This document shows, in pieces, positions 14,663 through 22,982 of a stretch of 64,000 bases of DNA (positions are counted from its first letter, which is position 1; each line of letters starts with the position of its first letter). Origin of the DNA: Pseudomonas entomophila (GTDB lineage: Bacteria > Pseudomonadota > Gammaproteobacteria > Pseudomonadales > Pseudomonadaceae); assembly GCF_018417595.1 (NCBI RefSeq), contig NZ_CP070982.1, forward strand, positions 4,515,001 to 4,579,000, written 5' to 3'. The position numbers and the translations under genes are program-made. Under the pieces are notes generated by a model. It had not been told where the DNA came from. It searched no databases and was given only the letters and a program-made list of their open reading frames with translations.

Positions 14663-16741
14663 TTAAAGTGCGATATGTGGGGTGTCGGCCAGTTGTACCG
14701 AGCGGGCCTGGCGCATCAGCTCTTCCAACTGGCGACGGGCGATGGCCTCCAGTTGCTGGAGCACGGACGGGTCGTCCAGGCTGTTGCTGAAGGTGACCGG
14801 CATGTTGGCGGTGAAGGTGAATTGCTGGTTGATCGGGGCTGGTGAAGCCGGGACCGGTGTTGGTTGCAAGGCGGCGGGCTGCGCGATGGGAACAGGTGAT
14901 GCAGCCGAAGCGCTGGTATTGTCGACTGGAGCAGTCCGTGCCATGGACTTCTCCCCGCGTTGTGTTCCCTCATCCTTGCCGGGGCCCGATACCAACGTTT
15001 TACCCAACCAGCCACCAACGCTTTCCCCACCCATGCTACCGAGCACACCGCCGATGAGCCCGCCAATGGCGGTACCGATGACCGGCACTACCGAGCCAAT
15101 CGCGGCACCGGCCGCAGCGCCGGCCAGGGTACCGCCCAGTCCACCGACGGCACTGCCATAACCTTCCGCCTTGGCTTGCGGCGTGGCATCACTGGCGTAG
15201 GTCTCGGCTATCTGCAAGGCGGAGTCCAGCGCCGCACCTCCAGGCACGCGCTTGAGCAGCCCCCTGGCCAACGGAAGACGTGAACTGACTGCCTTGAGAG
15301 GAGCGATCGATGACAGCGCCGATACGGCACTGCTTGCGCTTTCCACGGCAGTCGAACCGTTCGATACGGGCCCGGATGTGAGTGAAAAGCCATTGCCGTT
15401 CACCGAAGGAAGTGCCCGTATCGCCTGCCCCAACGCCGAAGAGGCCGTTGGCATTACGCCGCTGGCACTTCCTGCCGTTTGGTCTCCGGAATTAGGAGCC
15501 GCGGTAGTCGTCCCTGCCCGTCCGCCCAACGCCGAGGCAGTCGCGTCCGGCCCTTGATTGGGGGCTGGCGCCTCTTCGACCTCCTCGACTTCTTCTTCCT
15601 CTTCTTCCTCTTCTTCCTCTTCTTCCTCTTCTTCCTCTTCGATGTCTTCATCTACCGCATTGGATTGAAGCGGCTTCTGGGTGGCCCCGATACCAACGTG
15701 CGTCCCTGCACTCAGCTCAGAACGACTTGCAGAGGTGGCGGAAGCTCTGGTACCTGAAGCGCCAGCATCCTCTTGCGTGGGCTTACCGCTGAACAGCTTC
15801 AAGGTCTCGGTGCCGACGGCACCTCCGACCGCCTCGCCGAGCATGCCTCCGAACAGGCTGCCCATCTCCTTGCCCCATTTGTTGCCTTTACGACCGAACA
15901 GAGCACCAAGAGCTGCACCGGCAAGTGAGCCGCCCATCTCGCCAAAGGCAGCACCGATGCCCTGGGCTTTTTCCTCCGCCGTTCCACTGCCGGCAAGAAT
16001 GCGGCCGGATTTGACGGCAGCAGTCACCGCACCTACACCCGTTTTCTCTTTGACCGTCTCCCAAGCCTCTTGCCTTGCCTCAGGTGACTTTTTCGCCCGA
16101 CGGACGATCACCGTGCCAGCACCTCCCACCGCACCGATGGCGGCGCCAGCCACTGCAAGACCTTTCAGCGCAGATTCAGTAGTGCTCTCAAACGGCACCT
16201 TGCCAGAGAACATTTCAGGGTCGCCTGGCGGCTCTCCCTCTGGCCTGGCTGGCCTGCGCACCGATGCCCGTACCGCAGCCTCCCATTGATCGGGTGGCAG
16301 GAACGCCTGTGAGTCGATTACCTGACCGCCGTTAGGCCGGCCAGGCACGGAAATCTGCTGTGGCACTCGCCAGTCTTGTTGCAAGGCACCGAGGCCCGTG
16401 GTCCTCGATGCAGCCCCCAGCTCGACCTTGCCCAACGCCCCATAAAGCCGCAGCAAGCGCTCGAGTTCATCACCCTCTCGGCGCAACTGTTCGACCTGCC
16501 CATCTCGTGAGCGTGCGTCACTCGAGGGGGCCGCCGAATCCAGGACAGCGTTGGAGTTCGCCGTGCCCTCTGGTGCAATGACCTGCGATCCTTGCCTTCC
16601 AGGCTCGTCACCAGCACCTTCTATTGGCATCGGCCAGCCTAATGTTTGATCCGGCGCAAATTGCAGGGGATACGATTCGAACGCAGCCCCTACCACCGGA
16701 ACGACAGTGACGCCGAGGGTGAACACTTGTGTGTTCGCCAT
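14663..16741 (-). CDS. R-tailocin tape-measure protein
   Basis: 692 residues, in the P2 T position between E/E' and U. It has two glycine-zipper membrane-like regions (about 265-320 and 535-590), long Ala/Ser/Thr-rich low-complexity linkers and an unbroken run of 17 glutamates at residues 368-384. Tape measures set tail length: with roughly 0.15 nm per residue, 692 residues would correspond to a tail of about 100 nm, similar to R-pyocins. I infer the function from position, size and glycine zippers; there is no conserved tape-measure motif I can name. Confidence 0.75.
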   Translation of the reverse strand: MANTQVFTLGVTVVPVVGAAFESYPLQFAPDQTLGWPMPIEGAGDEPGRQGSQVIAPEGTANSNAVLDSAAPSSDARSRDGQVEQLRREGDELERLLRLYGALGKVELGAASRTTGLGALQQDWRVPQQISVPGRPNGGQVIDSQAFLPPDQWEAAVRASVRRPARPEGEPPGDPEMFSGKVPFESTTESALKGLAVAGAAIGAVGGAGTVIVRRAKKSPEARQEAWETVKEKTGVGAVTAAVKSGRILAGSGTAEEKAQGIGAAFGEMGGSLAGAALGALFGRKGNKWGKEMGSLFGGMLGEAVGGAVGTETLKLFSGKPTQEDAGASGTRASATSASRSELSAGTHVGIGATQKPLQSNAVDEDIEEEEEEEEEEEEEEEEEVEEVEEAPAPNQGPDATASALGGRAGTTTAAPNSGDQTAGSASGVMPTASSALGQAIRALPSVNGNGFSLTSGPVSNGSTAVESASSAVSALSSIAPLKAVSSRLPLARGLLKRVPGGAALDSALQIAETYASDATPQAKAEGYGSAVGGLGGTLAGAAAGAAIGSVVPVIGTAIGGLIGGVLGSMGGESVGGWLGKTLVSGPGKDEGTQRGEKSMARTAPVDNTSASAASPVPIAQPAALQPTPVPASPAPINQQFTFTANMPVTFSNSLDDPSVLQQLEAIARRQLEELMRQARSVQLADTPHIAL
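15592..15636. repeat. Five perfect 9-bp tandem repeats in the tape-measure gene
   Basis: CTTCTTCCT occurs five times head to tail, then degenerates on both sides. On the coding strand it encodes Glu-Glu-Glu per unit, giving the 17-Glu run. Unit loss or gain would keep frame but change tape length. Confidence 0.95.
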
Positions 16742-16754
16742 AGGTTCCTCCTTG

Positions 16755-16868
16755 TCACTCCGCCAGCCACCAGACCATGTCGCTGTACGACATGGTCATG
16801 ATTTCGCTCGCGGAAAAGTTCAGCTCCTTGGCCAGCCGCCTGGCGGCGGCCTTCTGCCGGGCGGGGTC
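16755..16868 (-). CDS. R-tailocin GpE' segment, expressed by frameshift from E
   Basis: 37 codons open from just past the E stop to a TGA at 16755-16757, in a frame +1 relative to E: it begins DPARQKAAARRLAKELNF and ends 'MSYSDMVWWLAE'. The ending fits the P2 E'/GpE family, whose signature is a Met-Ser/Thr-rich helix followed by WW. There is no start codon with a ribosome site at its beginning, so it must be made as an E-E' fusion of about 137 residues. Such long chaperone forms bind the tape measure during tail assembly. Confidence 0.75.
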   Translation of the reverse strand, partial: DPARQKAAARRLAKELNFSASEIMTMSYSDMVWWLAE

Positions 16869-16872
16869 AAAG
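16866..16872 (-). promoter_or_regulatory. Candidate programmed +1 frameshift site CUUUGAC
   Basis: On the minus strand the E gene ends GAG-CTT-TGA-C. CUU-UGA-C is the same shift site used in prfB (release factor 2), where peptidyl-tRNA-Leu slips from CUU to UUU. A +1 shift here enters the E' frame exactly. An AGGA lies 7 nt upstream of CUU, farther than the 3-nt spacing of prfB. Confidence 0.65.
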
Positions 16873-17169
16873 CTCGTCGTCCTGCACCAGGCGAAAATAG
16901 CCCGTCTGCAGGCGGCTGTAGTCCTTCAGGGCCAGGCCCTCGAGGTCCTTGACGCCGACTTCGGCGAGCGAGGCGAACAGGTTCAGTTCGCGCTGCTCGT
17001 CGTCGCTCGTACCACCGGCCTGGGCATTGCGGATGTCACGCACGGTGGGGGCGCGCAGCGACAGGCTGTCGACCTGCACGCCGTTGGCCTCGCTGGGGCG
17101 CGATAGGCGCACGGTCACGCGCTCGGCGGTGACGGTCAGCCATTGCGGAAGCTTTTTCGCTTGAGCCAT
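16867..17169 (-). CDS. R-tailocin tail assembly chaperone E (P2 gpE)
   Basis: 100 residues (MAQAKKLPQWLTVT...VQDDEL). It corresponds to the short form of the P2 E/E+E' pair by position between the tube and the tape measure and by the central 'VDSLSLRAPTVRDIRNAQ' motif of this chaperone family. The short form is more abundant and coats the tape measure. The gene ends in CTT-TGA, the shift site that gives the E+E' form. A good AGGAGA precedes the ATG. Confidence 0.85.
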   Translation of the reverse strand: MAQAKKLPQWLTVTAERVTVRLSRPSEANGVQVDSLSLRAPTVRDIRNAQAGGTSDDEQRELNLFASLAEVGVKDLEGLALKDYSRLQTGYFRLVQDDEL

Positions 17170-17181
17170 CGAGTGTTCTCC

Positions 17182-17691
17182 TTAAAGACCCAGGGCAGCG
17201 CGCTGGGCGGCCAGTTGGTCGACGCCGTCGATCACCCGCTTCATGCCCAGGGCATCGATTTCGTAGACCAGGCGGCCGTCGACTTCGAGCTTGTAGTAGG
17301 TGACGGCGACGCTGTGCTTGATCTCGGCCTTGTCGCCGGATTTCCAGTCGCCCATGTCGATCTCTTTCAGCGCGCCACGCAGGGTGACGATCACCGGGTT
17401 GATCTTGCCTTTCAGGCCCTTGAAGGCGCCGCGGAAGGTGCCGTTGAAGGCGGTGCCGTCGGCCAGGCCGAAGAACTTCAGCGACTCGCGGCGCACGCCG
17501 GTGGTGGTGAAGGCGGCTTCCTGTTTTTCCATGCCCTGGTCCATCTCGACCGGCATGTCCATGCCACCGGGGCGGTGCTCTTCCATCTTCAGGGTGAGCT
17601 TGGGCAGGGTCAGGCTGGGGACATCGCCCTGGAAGCTGACGCCATCGACGAACAGGTTCAGGTTGGCCAGGGTTTCGGGAATCATTGCCAT
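17182..17691 (-). CDS. R-tailocin tail tube protein (P2 FII)
   Basis: 169 residues, the size of P2 FII. Recognised by 'IPETLANLNLFVDGVSF' at the N-terminus and the beta-rich body with 'GPRRESLKFFGL'-like segment 'GVRRESLKFFGLADGTAF'. It polymerises into the inner tube that is driven through the target envelope on contraction. It lies 13 bp downstream of the sheath gene and precedes E, as in P2. Confidence 0.93.
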   Translation of the reverse strand: MAMIPETLANLNLFVDGVSFQGDVPSLTLPKLTLKMEEHRPGGMDMPVEMDQGMEKQEAAFTTTGVRRESLKFFGLADGTAFNGTFRGAFKGLKGKINPVIVTLRGALKEIDMGDWKSGDKAEIKHSVAVTYYKLEVDGRLVYEIDALGMKRVIDGVDQLAAQRAALGL

Positions 17692-17704
17692 GTAAATGTG
17701 CTCC

Positions 17705-18871
17705 TTAAGCAGCGGTATCGAGGACTTCGGTCAGCCACTGGTTGGTGACTTCGACGCGGAAATTGGGGTTTTCGGCAGGCGGCACATCGGTGAAGCGGAT
17801 GTTCCAGTACACCTTGCCCTGCTCCAGCTGGCTGGCGGTGTTCAGCTCCGGGTCGGCGAAGACTTCGAAGTTGATGATCGCGCCCTGGTTCTTCAGGTCG
17901 CGCATGAAGGCCTGCAGGCCCTCGGTGACGTCCTTGACGTAGGTGGCGGTGATGGAGCGGTCCACGGCCCATTTGTGGCCGTAGAGGATCGCGTCCATGA
18001 CGATGTCCATGGTGCGCACGCGGGTGACGAAGGCCCATTTCGGGTCGCTCGACAGGGTGCGGTTGCCCCACAGGCGGAAGCCGTCATCGCGGATGATGGT
18101 GGCGATGTTGGCGTTGTTCAGCAGGTTGGCGCGGCAGGTGTCGTCGCCATCGAGGAACTCCACCGCGCGGGTGGTACCGGTGATGCCGACGAACTCCTTG
18201 TTCGAAGGCGACGCCCAGAAGCCGTACTCGCGGTCGGTGTAGGCGAACAGGCCGGCGACCCAGGCCGAGCCTGGCGCGTCGACGGTGGCCTCGGCGGCGT
18301 TGTCCCAGTAGCGCACGCCCGGGTCGACCAGGAAGGCGCGCTTGGCACCGAAGTGCTTGGCGTAGGCGATGGCCGCTTCATCGGTGCTGTTCGGGCCGTC
18401 GATGATGGCGATGGCGCGCAGCTTGTCGGCCAGGGCCACCAGCGCGGTGCCCACGGCTTGGGTGGCGCTGTGCTTGGGCGCCACCAGCAGGCGTGGTTGG
18501 GCGTTGAAACGGCTCTTGCCGTCGAGCAGCGCCTGCAGGCCGGTGCGCTTGCCGTCGGCCAGCACGTTGCCGATGATCGCCGCGGTCTGCTCGGCGCCGT
18601 CTTCGAGCTTGGCCACGCCGCAGGCGACGATGACCGCCTTGGCGCGGCTGTAGATGGCACGGCAGGCCTTGGTGATCGCCGCGTCCTGGCCGAACGCCGC
18701 GACCGCTTCGCGCTCGCTGGTGATCAGGATCAGGTCGTTGGCCTTGGCGGTGACGCCCGGGCCTTCGGTGAAGGTGTCGACCAGGCCGATGATCGAGGAC
18801 GACGGCAGTGCGATGCTGCGCGCGCCGGTGTCGACGTTGGTCACGGTGACGCCGTGGAAAAAGCCACTCAT
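17705..18871 (-). CDS. R-tailocin contractile sheath protein (P2 FI)
   Basis: 388 residues, the usual length of P2-type sheaths. N-terminal 'FHGVTVTNVDTGARSIALP' and the C-terminal 'FRVEVTNQWLTEVLDTAA' are the linker arms that mesh sheath subunits; 'RLLVAPKHSATQAVG' and 'RYWDNAAEA' are family motifs. Its presence shows that this module is contractile. A terminator-type hairpin directly upstream suggests that sheath, tube, E, T, U, X and D form a separate expression unit, as in P2 where FI starts its own operon. Confidence 0.96.
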   Translation of the reverse strand: MSGFFHGVTVTNVDTGARSIALPSSSIIGLVDTFTEGPGVTAKANDLILITSEREAVAAFGQDAAITKACRAIYSRAKAVIVACGVAKLEDGAEQTAAIIGNVLADGKRTGLQALLDGKSRFNAQPRLLVAPKHSATQAVGTALVALADKLRAIAIIDGPNSTDEAAIAYAKHFGAKRAFLVDPGVRYWDNAAEATVDAPGSAWVAGLFAYTDREYGFWASPSNKEFVGITGTTRAVEFLDGDDTCRANLLNNANIATIIRDDGFRLWGNRTLSSDPKWAFVTRVRTMDIVMDAILYGHKWAVDRSITATYVKDVTEGLQAFMRDLKNQGAIINFEVFADPELNTASQLEQGKVYWNIRFTDVPPAENPNFRVEVTNQWLTEVLDTAA

Positions 18872-18892
18872 AAAGTCTCCTAATATAAAAAT

Positions 18893-18909
18893 GCCCCGTA
18901 AGACGGGGC
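18893..18909 (-). terminator. Hairpin terminator upstream of the sheath gene
   Basis: GCCCCGT-CTT-ACGGGGC followed by ATTTTTATA on the minus strand, about 20 bases before the sheath ATG. It may limit readthrough from the fibre genes into the sheath operon, or process the mRNA. Confidence 0.7.
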
Positions 18910-18936
18910 TAAGATTGGGTCCAGCTTTAAACGAAA

Positions 18937-18955
18937 CGCCCTAAGGGATAGGGCG
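18937..18955 (-). terminator. Hairpin terminator directly after the tail fibre assembly gene
   Basis: CGCCCTA-TCCCT-TAGGGCG followed by TTTCGTTT on the minus strand, starting next to the stop codon of the chaperone gene. With the hairpin at 18893 it forms a double terminator between the fibre and sheath units. Confidence 0.7.
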
Positions 18956-19384
18956 CTATGGAAGGTATCGGGACAGCCAGGTCGGGACGGGAGGACGATG
19001 CTCGATCAATGGAAAGTCGCCGGACTCAGGCCAGTTGCGTAGAGCTCGGCGATAAGCCTGCAACTCTGTATAGTGAGCGGCGATGAGCGAAGTTTCAGTG
19101 CTAGCCTCCACCTCATCGCGATGGCGTGCGACCAAGCCATCAGTCACCGCAAGTTGCCAATCACGCCACTCTCGCTCGGCCGATGCTAATGCCCCTGCAA
19201 TTGCTGTAGGTTTCGAAATTATCGGAATACCATTGCGGTCAGGTATCAGTACCTTACCTTCATTCGACGCCGAAACCAGAGCTGAATACTCTTGCGCGCT
19301 CAGTTCTACCGCATCAGCCGGAATAGCTTTACCATTTATTTCGGACACATAGAGTCCGCCAGTTTTTGCCGAATAGAAATACAT
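18956..19384 (-). CDS. R-tailocin tail fibre assembly chaperone
   Basis: 142 residues, of the phage tail fibre assembly (Tfa) type: N-terminal 'YFYSAKTGGLYVSEINGKAIP' region and C-terminal helical 'EWRDWQLAVTDGLVARHRDE' ending in 'WPESGDFPLIEHRPPVPTW'. Tfa proteins fold and trimerise the fibre tip. AGGAGAGAGG precedes the ATG at 19384; the frame starting ten codons earlier lacks this. The gene is visibly more AT-rich than its neighbours, as is the 3' part of the fibre gene just upstream, suggesting they were exchanged together. Confidence 0.82.
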   Translation of the reverse strand: MYFYSAKTGGLYVSEINGKAIPADAVELSAQEYSALVSASNEGKVLIPDRNGIPIISKPTAIAGALASAEREWRDWQLAVTDGLVARHRDEVEASTETSLIAAHYTELQAYRRALRNWPESGDFPLIEHRPPVPTWLSRYLP

Positions 19385-19392
19385 CCTCTCTC

Positions 19393-21093
19393 CTACTTGC
19401 CAATGGCAAACCAATGGATGGTCTGTTGACTTCCACTAATTGCAGGCACCGCGCTTTCGATCCGTATTGTGGAGGTGTTCAAATACCCAGCCCCACAGCG
19501 ACCAGCTACGCCACCAAGGCCATAGATATAAGAACAAACAACCGCAAGCCCTTGGTTGGGGAAGGTAACTGGAAGAGTGACATCAAGTGTCCCATTTGCG
19601 GAAACCACGGCAACACCCCACTGTTGAATTAACCCATTTGGACTTTTAGCCCAACCATTCATCGTAAGTTGTGTACTGAAGTCCGCGGTATTTGAAAGTC
19701 CACCGGCAATTACCGCGTAGGTATGATCAGCATTGCAAATCAGCATCAAGGGCGGTTCATTTGAGCGGATTGTGAGCGCGTCGTATGAACGGGAACCGAT
19801 GGCGATATAACCATTGGGCAATGCTGGTTTATGTACAGTAATTGTGCCGTTTCCCGACCCCACAGAGATGCAGAACACAGACCCTATTGGAATCCCTGAC
19901 GATGGGAGCACCACGCTGCCACTCCAAGTCTGGGCGCCACCGCCGTCCATGTAGAGCATTCGCCCAACCTGGGCCAGGGTCAGGGTTGAGCCCGAAGGGC
20001 AGGTTGTGGAATTGGAAGGGAACGTCAGCCCCAATTCCTTGACGAACTGCGTAGTCGCCAAACGAGTCGAGATATCCTCTCTCTCAGGTGTCGGAGCAGC
20101 CGGGCGACCAGTCAGCAGAGGACTATCCTGCGGTGCTTTCAACGCCAATATCGAGTCCAACTGAGTCTTGGTGTAGACATCGGTCAACCCATACCCAGCG
20201 ACGGTAGTAGGGTTCGTGGCCGCGATGACCCGCCCATACTTGTCGACCGTTACGCTGCGATACAGTCCGGGCACAACACCGCTGCGGCCAAACGCCATTT
20301 CGTAGTCCTGGGCACTGACCCCCAGGGTGATCGGCCCATCACTGACCAACTGCCAGGCACCGTCGCCGTTGACCGTACCCTTCTCGACCAGCACTAGCAG
20401 ACCTGGCGTAACCTTGGCATCGGTGTCGCCATCGCTGCTGCGCGTCCATGCACCTGCGGCTACTTGGTACAAGCCATTGTCCTTGGCCGCCAACTGGTTC
20501 TTCACCAGCACGCGAGCGCCTGCCAAGAGCGCGACACCGTCGATGGTCTGCAACCCACTCAGGGTAATGGGCCCGGTGGTAGCCACCTGTACCGAATGCT
20601 TGAAATCCTGCTTGGCCAGTTCCTCGGTAACCCACTCGCGAGTCGCCAGTACCACGGCTGGGTCGATCTTCAGCTGGACGTTGCTGGCGCTACTGACCAC
20701 CAGGTTCATACGCACCACTTGTGTGCGCCCAGAACCCTGGCTGAGCAACGGTTTGTAAGTGGGTGCGCAGTTGGCCACGGCGATCATGTCACCATCGGCG
20801 TCATACAACGCGATCTCGCGGATCCACTTGCCGCCCACGTCCGCCGGGATGACCTGCTCGGCCACGATGATCGCGCTGTTCTTGTCGTCCACCTTCAGCT
20901 GGTTCAACGGCGCCCGGCGCCATTCGTTGATCAGGCTGGTCTGGGTGGCATTGGGGGTCGGATCGGCGCCATTGGCGTCGCCCACGCCCATCTGGGTGAT
21001 TTTCCACGGGATGCCCAAGGCATCCGCGTTGGCCTGCTTCGCCGCGCCCACGTTGGTGAGGATGGCGTAGAACTGTGAATTCTGGTCAACCAT
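19393..21093 (-). CDS. R-tailocin tail fibre (P2 gpH-like)
   Basis: 566 residues. The N-terminal 150 residues (MVDQNSQFYAILTNVGAAKQ...) are the phage tail-collar fibre domain that docks on the baseplate; a repeat region follows ('GLTDVYTKTQLDSILALKAP', 'RLATTQFVKELGL'), and the C-terminal 100 residues ('WGVAVVSANGTLDVTLPVTF', ending 'QQTIHWFAIGK') resemble gp53-type receptor-binding tips. It decides which strains are killed, probably through LPS. The ATG at 21093 overlaps the gpI stop by 8 bases; the upstream frame extension is antisense-like. The 3' third is AT-richer than the 5' part, a sign of tip exchange. Confidence 0.88.
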   Translation of the reverse strand: MVDQNSQFYAILTNVGAAKQANADALGIPWKITQMGVGDANGADPTPNATQTSLINEWRRAPLNQLKVDDKNSAIIVAEQVIPADVGGKWIREIALYDADGDMIAVANCAPTYKPLLSQGSGRTQVVRMNLVVSSASNVQLKIDPAVVLATREWVTEELAKQDFKHSVQVATTGPITLSGLQTIDGVALLAGARVLVKNQLAAKDNGLYQVAAGAWTRSSDGDTDAKVTPGLLVLVEKGTVNGDGAWQLVSDGPITLGVSAQDYEMAFGRSGVVPGLYRSVTVDKYGRVIAATNPTTVAGYGLTDVYTKTQLDSILALKAPQDSPLLTGRPAAPTPEREDISTRLATTQFVKELGLTFPSNSTTCPSGSTLTLAQVGRMLYMDGGGAQTWSGSVVLPSSGIPIGSVFCISVGSGNGTITVHKPALPNGYIAIGSRSYDALTIRSNEPPLMLICNADHTYAVIAGGLSNTADFSTQLTMNGWAKSPNGLIQQWGVAVVSANGTLDVTLPVTFPNQGLAVVCSYIYGLGGVAGRCGAGYLNTSTIRIESAVPAISGSQQTIHWFAIGK

Positions 21094-21694
21094 GTGCAAT
21101 GTCCAAGGTATCGATTGTGTGTTCCCGGCCGCCGCGGCCGATGGCACCACTGACGATCAGGTCAGGAGGTGCCGGCGGGTAGACGTCGAGTTCGTCGCCG
21201 TCCTGCAGCGCGCAGCCGAAATAGAGACCGCCACGGCTTTCGAGGCTGATCACCAGCCCCGTCATGTGGCGGCTGACCGGCCGGGCGTCGTCGATCAACG
21301 ACGACAGTTCGTTGTAGGTTTCCTCGCTGATGCCGGTGTCGGTCACCCCAACCTTCAGGGCAAACGTCCCCGGCACTCCGGCAGGCTTGGCCTGCCACCA
21401 TTCCTGCACCTCGATCAGGTAGCCGAACGGCTCGACCACCCGCCTGAGGGCGCCGAGGGTGCCCTTGTGGGCATGGACGAAGAACGCCGAGCGGATCACC
21501 GAGCGCTTGATCGCCTCGCTCCAGCTGTCGTCCCAGCGGTCCACCGACCAGGCCCAGGCCAGCTGGTAGAGCAGGTGCGCCGGGCAGGTGTCGGGGTTGT
21601 AGAGGGTGCGCAGGCCGGCCTTGAGGTCTTCGTCGGCGGCCACTTCCAGGGCGCGCTCCAACGGCGTGCGGTTGAGCGGCAGAAGGCTGTGCAT
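21086..21694 (-). CDS. R-tailocin baseplate protein I (P2 gpI)
   Basis: 202 residues. P2 gpI-type wedge protein, with 'LLPLNRTPLERALEVAA' at the start and the characteristic 'PAHLLYQLAWAWSVDRWDDSW' segment at about residues 40-60; 'FVHAHKGTLGALRRVVEPFGY' follows. It connects the baseplate wedge to the fibre. The stop of gpJ is one base upstream of its ATG and its 3' end overlaps the fibre start, as in P2. Confidence 0.93.
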   Translation of the reverse strand: MHSLLPLNRTPLERALEVAADEDLKAGLRTLYNPDTCPAHLLYQLAWAWSVDRWDDSWSEAIKRSVIRSAFFVHAHKGTLGALRRVVEPFGYLIEVQEWWQAKPAGVPGTFALKVGVTDTGISEETYNELSSLIDDARPVSRHMTGLVISLESRGGLYFGCALQDGDELDVYPPAPPDLIVSGAIGRGGREHTIDTLDIAHG

Positions 21695-21695
21695 G

Positions 21696-22577
21696 TCAGC
21701 CTCCGCGCTTGAGGTCGATGCCGGTGCACCAGGCCGCCTGGGCCTTGCTCGGGCGGATGTCATTCCAGCCGATCAGCTCGACCCGGCTGACGCCGTCGAT
21801 GTGCAACTGGGCGTCGATGCCGGAGCGAGCGACTTCAAGGCCGAGCCTGCGCCGTGGGTTGATCCAGGCTTGCAGGCGGCGCCGGCACTCGCCGAGGACC
21901 GTCTCGTACTCCGGGCCGTTGTCGGCCATGTGCAACACGGCCTCGACGCGGTAGGGCAGCACCTCGGCGCTGCGCACGTTGACCCGGTCGGCGACCGGGC
22001 GGATGTCGTCGTCGTTGAGGTAGGTTTGCACCTGCGCCAGCAGCTCGGGGCTGGCAACGCCATTGCCGTCCAGGCTCAGCACGGTGATGTCCACCACGGC
22101 AGGCGACGGGCTCTCGGCGGTCGCGTCAGCGACCCGGCCCGAGGCGTTGCGGGCGTGGAGGATGTAGCTGTTGCGCGGGCCGGCGGTGGTCAGGCCTTCG
22201 TAGACCAGTTGCACCCGCTCGCGCAGGGCATCGTCGGACTCGAGGATGGCCTCGGTCGGCGGGATCGTGCTCGGGTCGGCGGCCTGGATCACCAGGCGTT
22301 GCAGGTTGACGTTGGCGGCCAGTTGGTCAAGGTCACGGCCTTCGGCATAAGCCAGCAGCAGCGCCTTGGCGGCATCGTTGATGCGCGCCCGGTTGAGCAG
22401 CTTGCGGTAGGCACCGACTTCCAGCAGCTTGGTGACCGGGTCGCTTTCCAGGTTGGCGTTCCAGCCATCGCCCAGCTGGGCGCGGAAGCTGGCCAGATCC
22501 TCCTGGTACAGCGCCTCGAAATCGAGGTCTTCGAGCAGTTGCGGAGCCGGCAGTTTCGACAGGTCGACCTGGCTCAT
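21696..22577 (-). CDS. R-tailocin baseplate wedge protein J (P2 gpJ)
   Basis: 293 residues, the P2 gpJ/T4 gp6 family. N-terminal 'LSKLPAPQLLEDLDFEALYQ' and 'SDPVTKLLEVGAYRKLLNRARIND' are conserved. It forms the wedge ring that triggers contraction. It starts within the last codons of W (4-bp overlap, ATGA type) and ends one base before gpI. Confidence 0.95.
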   Translation of the reverse strand: MSQVDLSKLPAPQLLEDLDFEALYQEDLASFRAQLGDGWNANLESDPVTKLLEVGAYRKLLNRARINDAAKALLLAYAEGRDLDQLAANVNLQRLVIQAADPSTIPPTEAILESDDALRERVQLVYEGLTTAGPRNSYILHARNASGRVADATAESPSPAVVDITVLSLDGNGVASPELLAQVQTYLNDDDIRPVADRVNVRSAEVLPYRVEAVLHMADNGPEYETVLGECRRRLQAWINPRRRLGLEVARSGIDAQLHIDGVSRVELIGWNDIRPSKAQAAWCTGIDLKRGG

Positions 22578-22900
22578 ACGGTCACCTCCACCAGGGCGTC
22601 GTCGCCCAGGTAGCGGCCACTCAAGGCCAGGCTGACCTGGCCGTCGAGCACGGCCACGACCTTGACCCGGTCGAGCTTCAGGCGCGGTTCCCAGCGCCCG
22701 AGGGCGCGGGCCACTTCGGCCTGCACCGCGCTCTTCCAGCCTTCGTTGACGGGCAGGTCGACGTAGCGGCGCAACTGGCTGCCGTACTCGGGGCGCATGC
22801 GCCGGCTGCCCAGCGGGGTGGTGAGGATGTCCTCGATGGATTGGCGCAGGTGGGCGATGCCCGTCAGGGGCTGGCCGGTGCGGCGGTCCAGGCCGATCAT
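22574..22900 (-). CDS. R-tailocin baseplate protein W (P2 gpW / T4 gp25-like)
   Basis: 108 residues. The gp25-like lysozyme-related fold is shown by 'MIGLDRRTGQPLTGIAHLRQ', 'ILTTPLGSRRMRPEYGS' (the conserved core with the EYGS motif at about residues 38-46) and 'GRWEPRLKLDRVKV'. GGCAGGAGGTGCCCC before the ATG at 22900 fixes the start; the longer frame has no ribosome site. The protein initiates sheath polymerisation. Confidence 0.94.
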   Translation of the reverse strand: MIGLDRRTGQPLTGIAHLRQSIEDILTTPLGSRRMRPEYGSQLRRYVDLPVNEGWKSAVQAEVARALGRWEPRLKLDRVKVVAVLDGQVSLALSGRYLGDDALVEVTV

Positions 22901-22982
22901 GGGGCACCTCCTGCCGCAGGCGCACCCCGTGCTTGGGTATGCATGGCGTTCTCCTGATATGAAAGAGCCCGCAGGCGCGGGC

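Noticed and set aside
16777-17106. Plus-strand open frame across the E/E' region
   Set aside because: It has no ribosome site and runs against the module; the minus-strand E and E' frames have clear family features.
17696-18883. 395-codon open frame on the plus strand
   Set aside because: Antisense to the sheath gene, with no phage-like feature.
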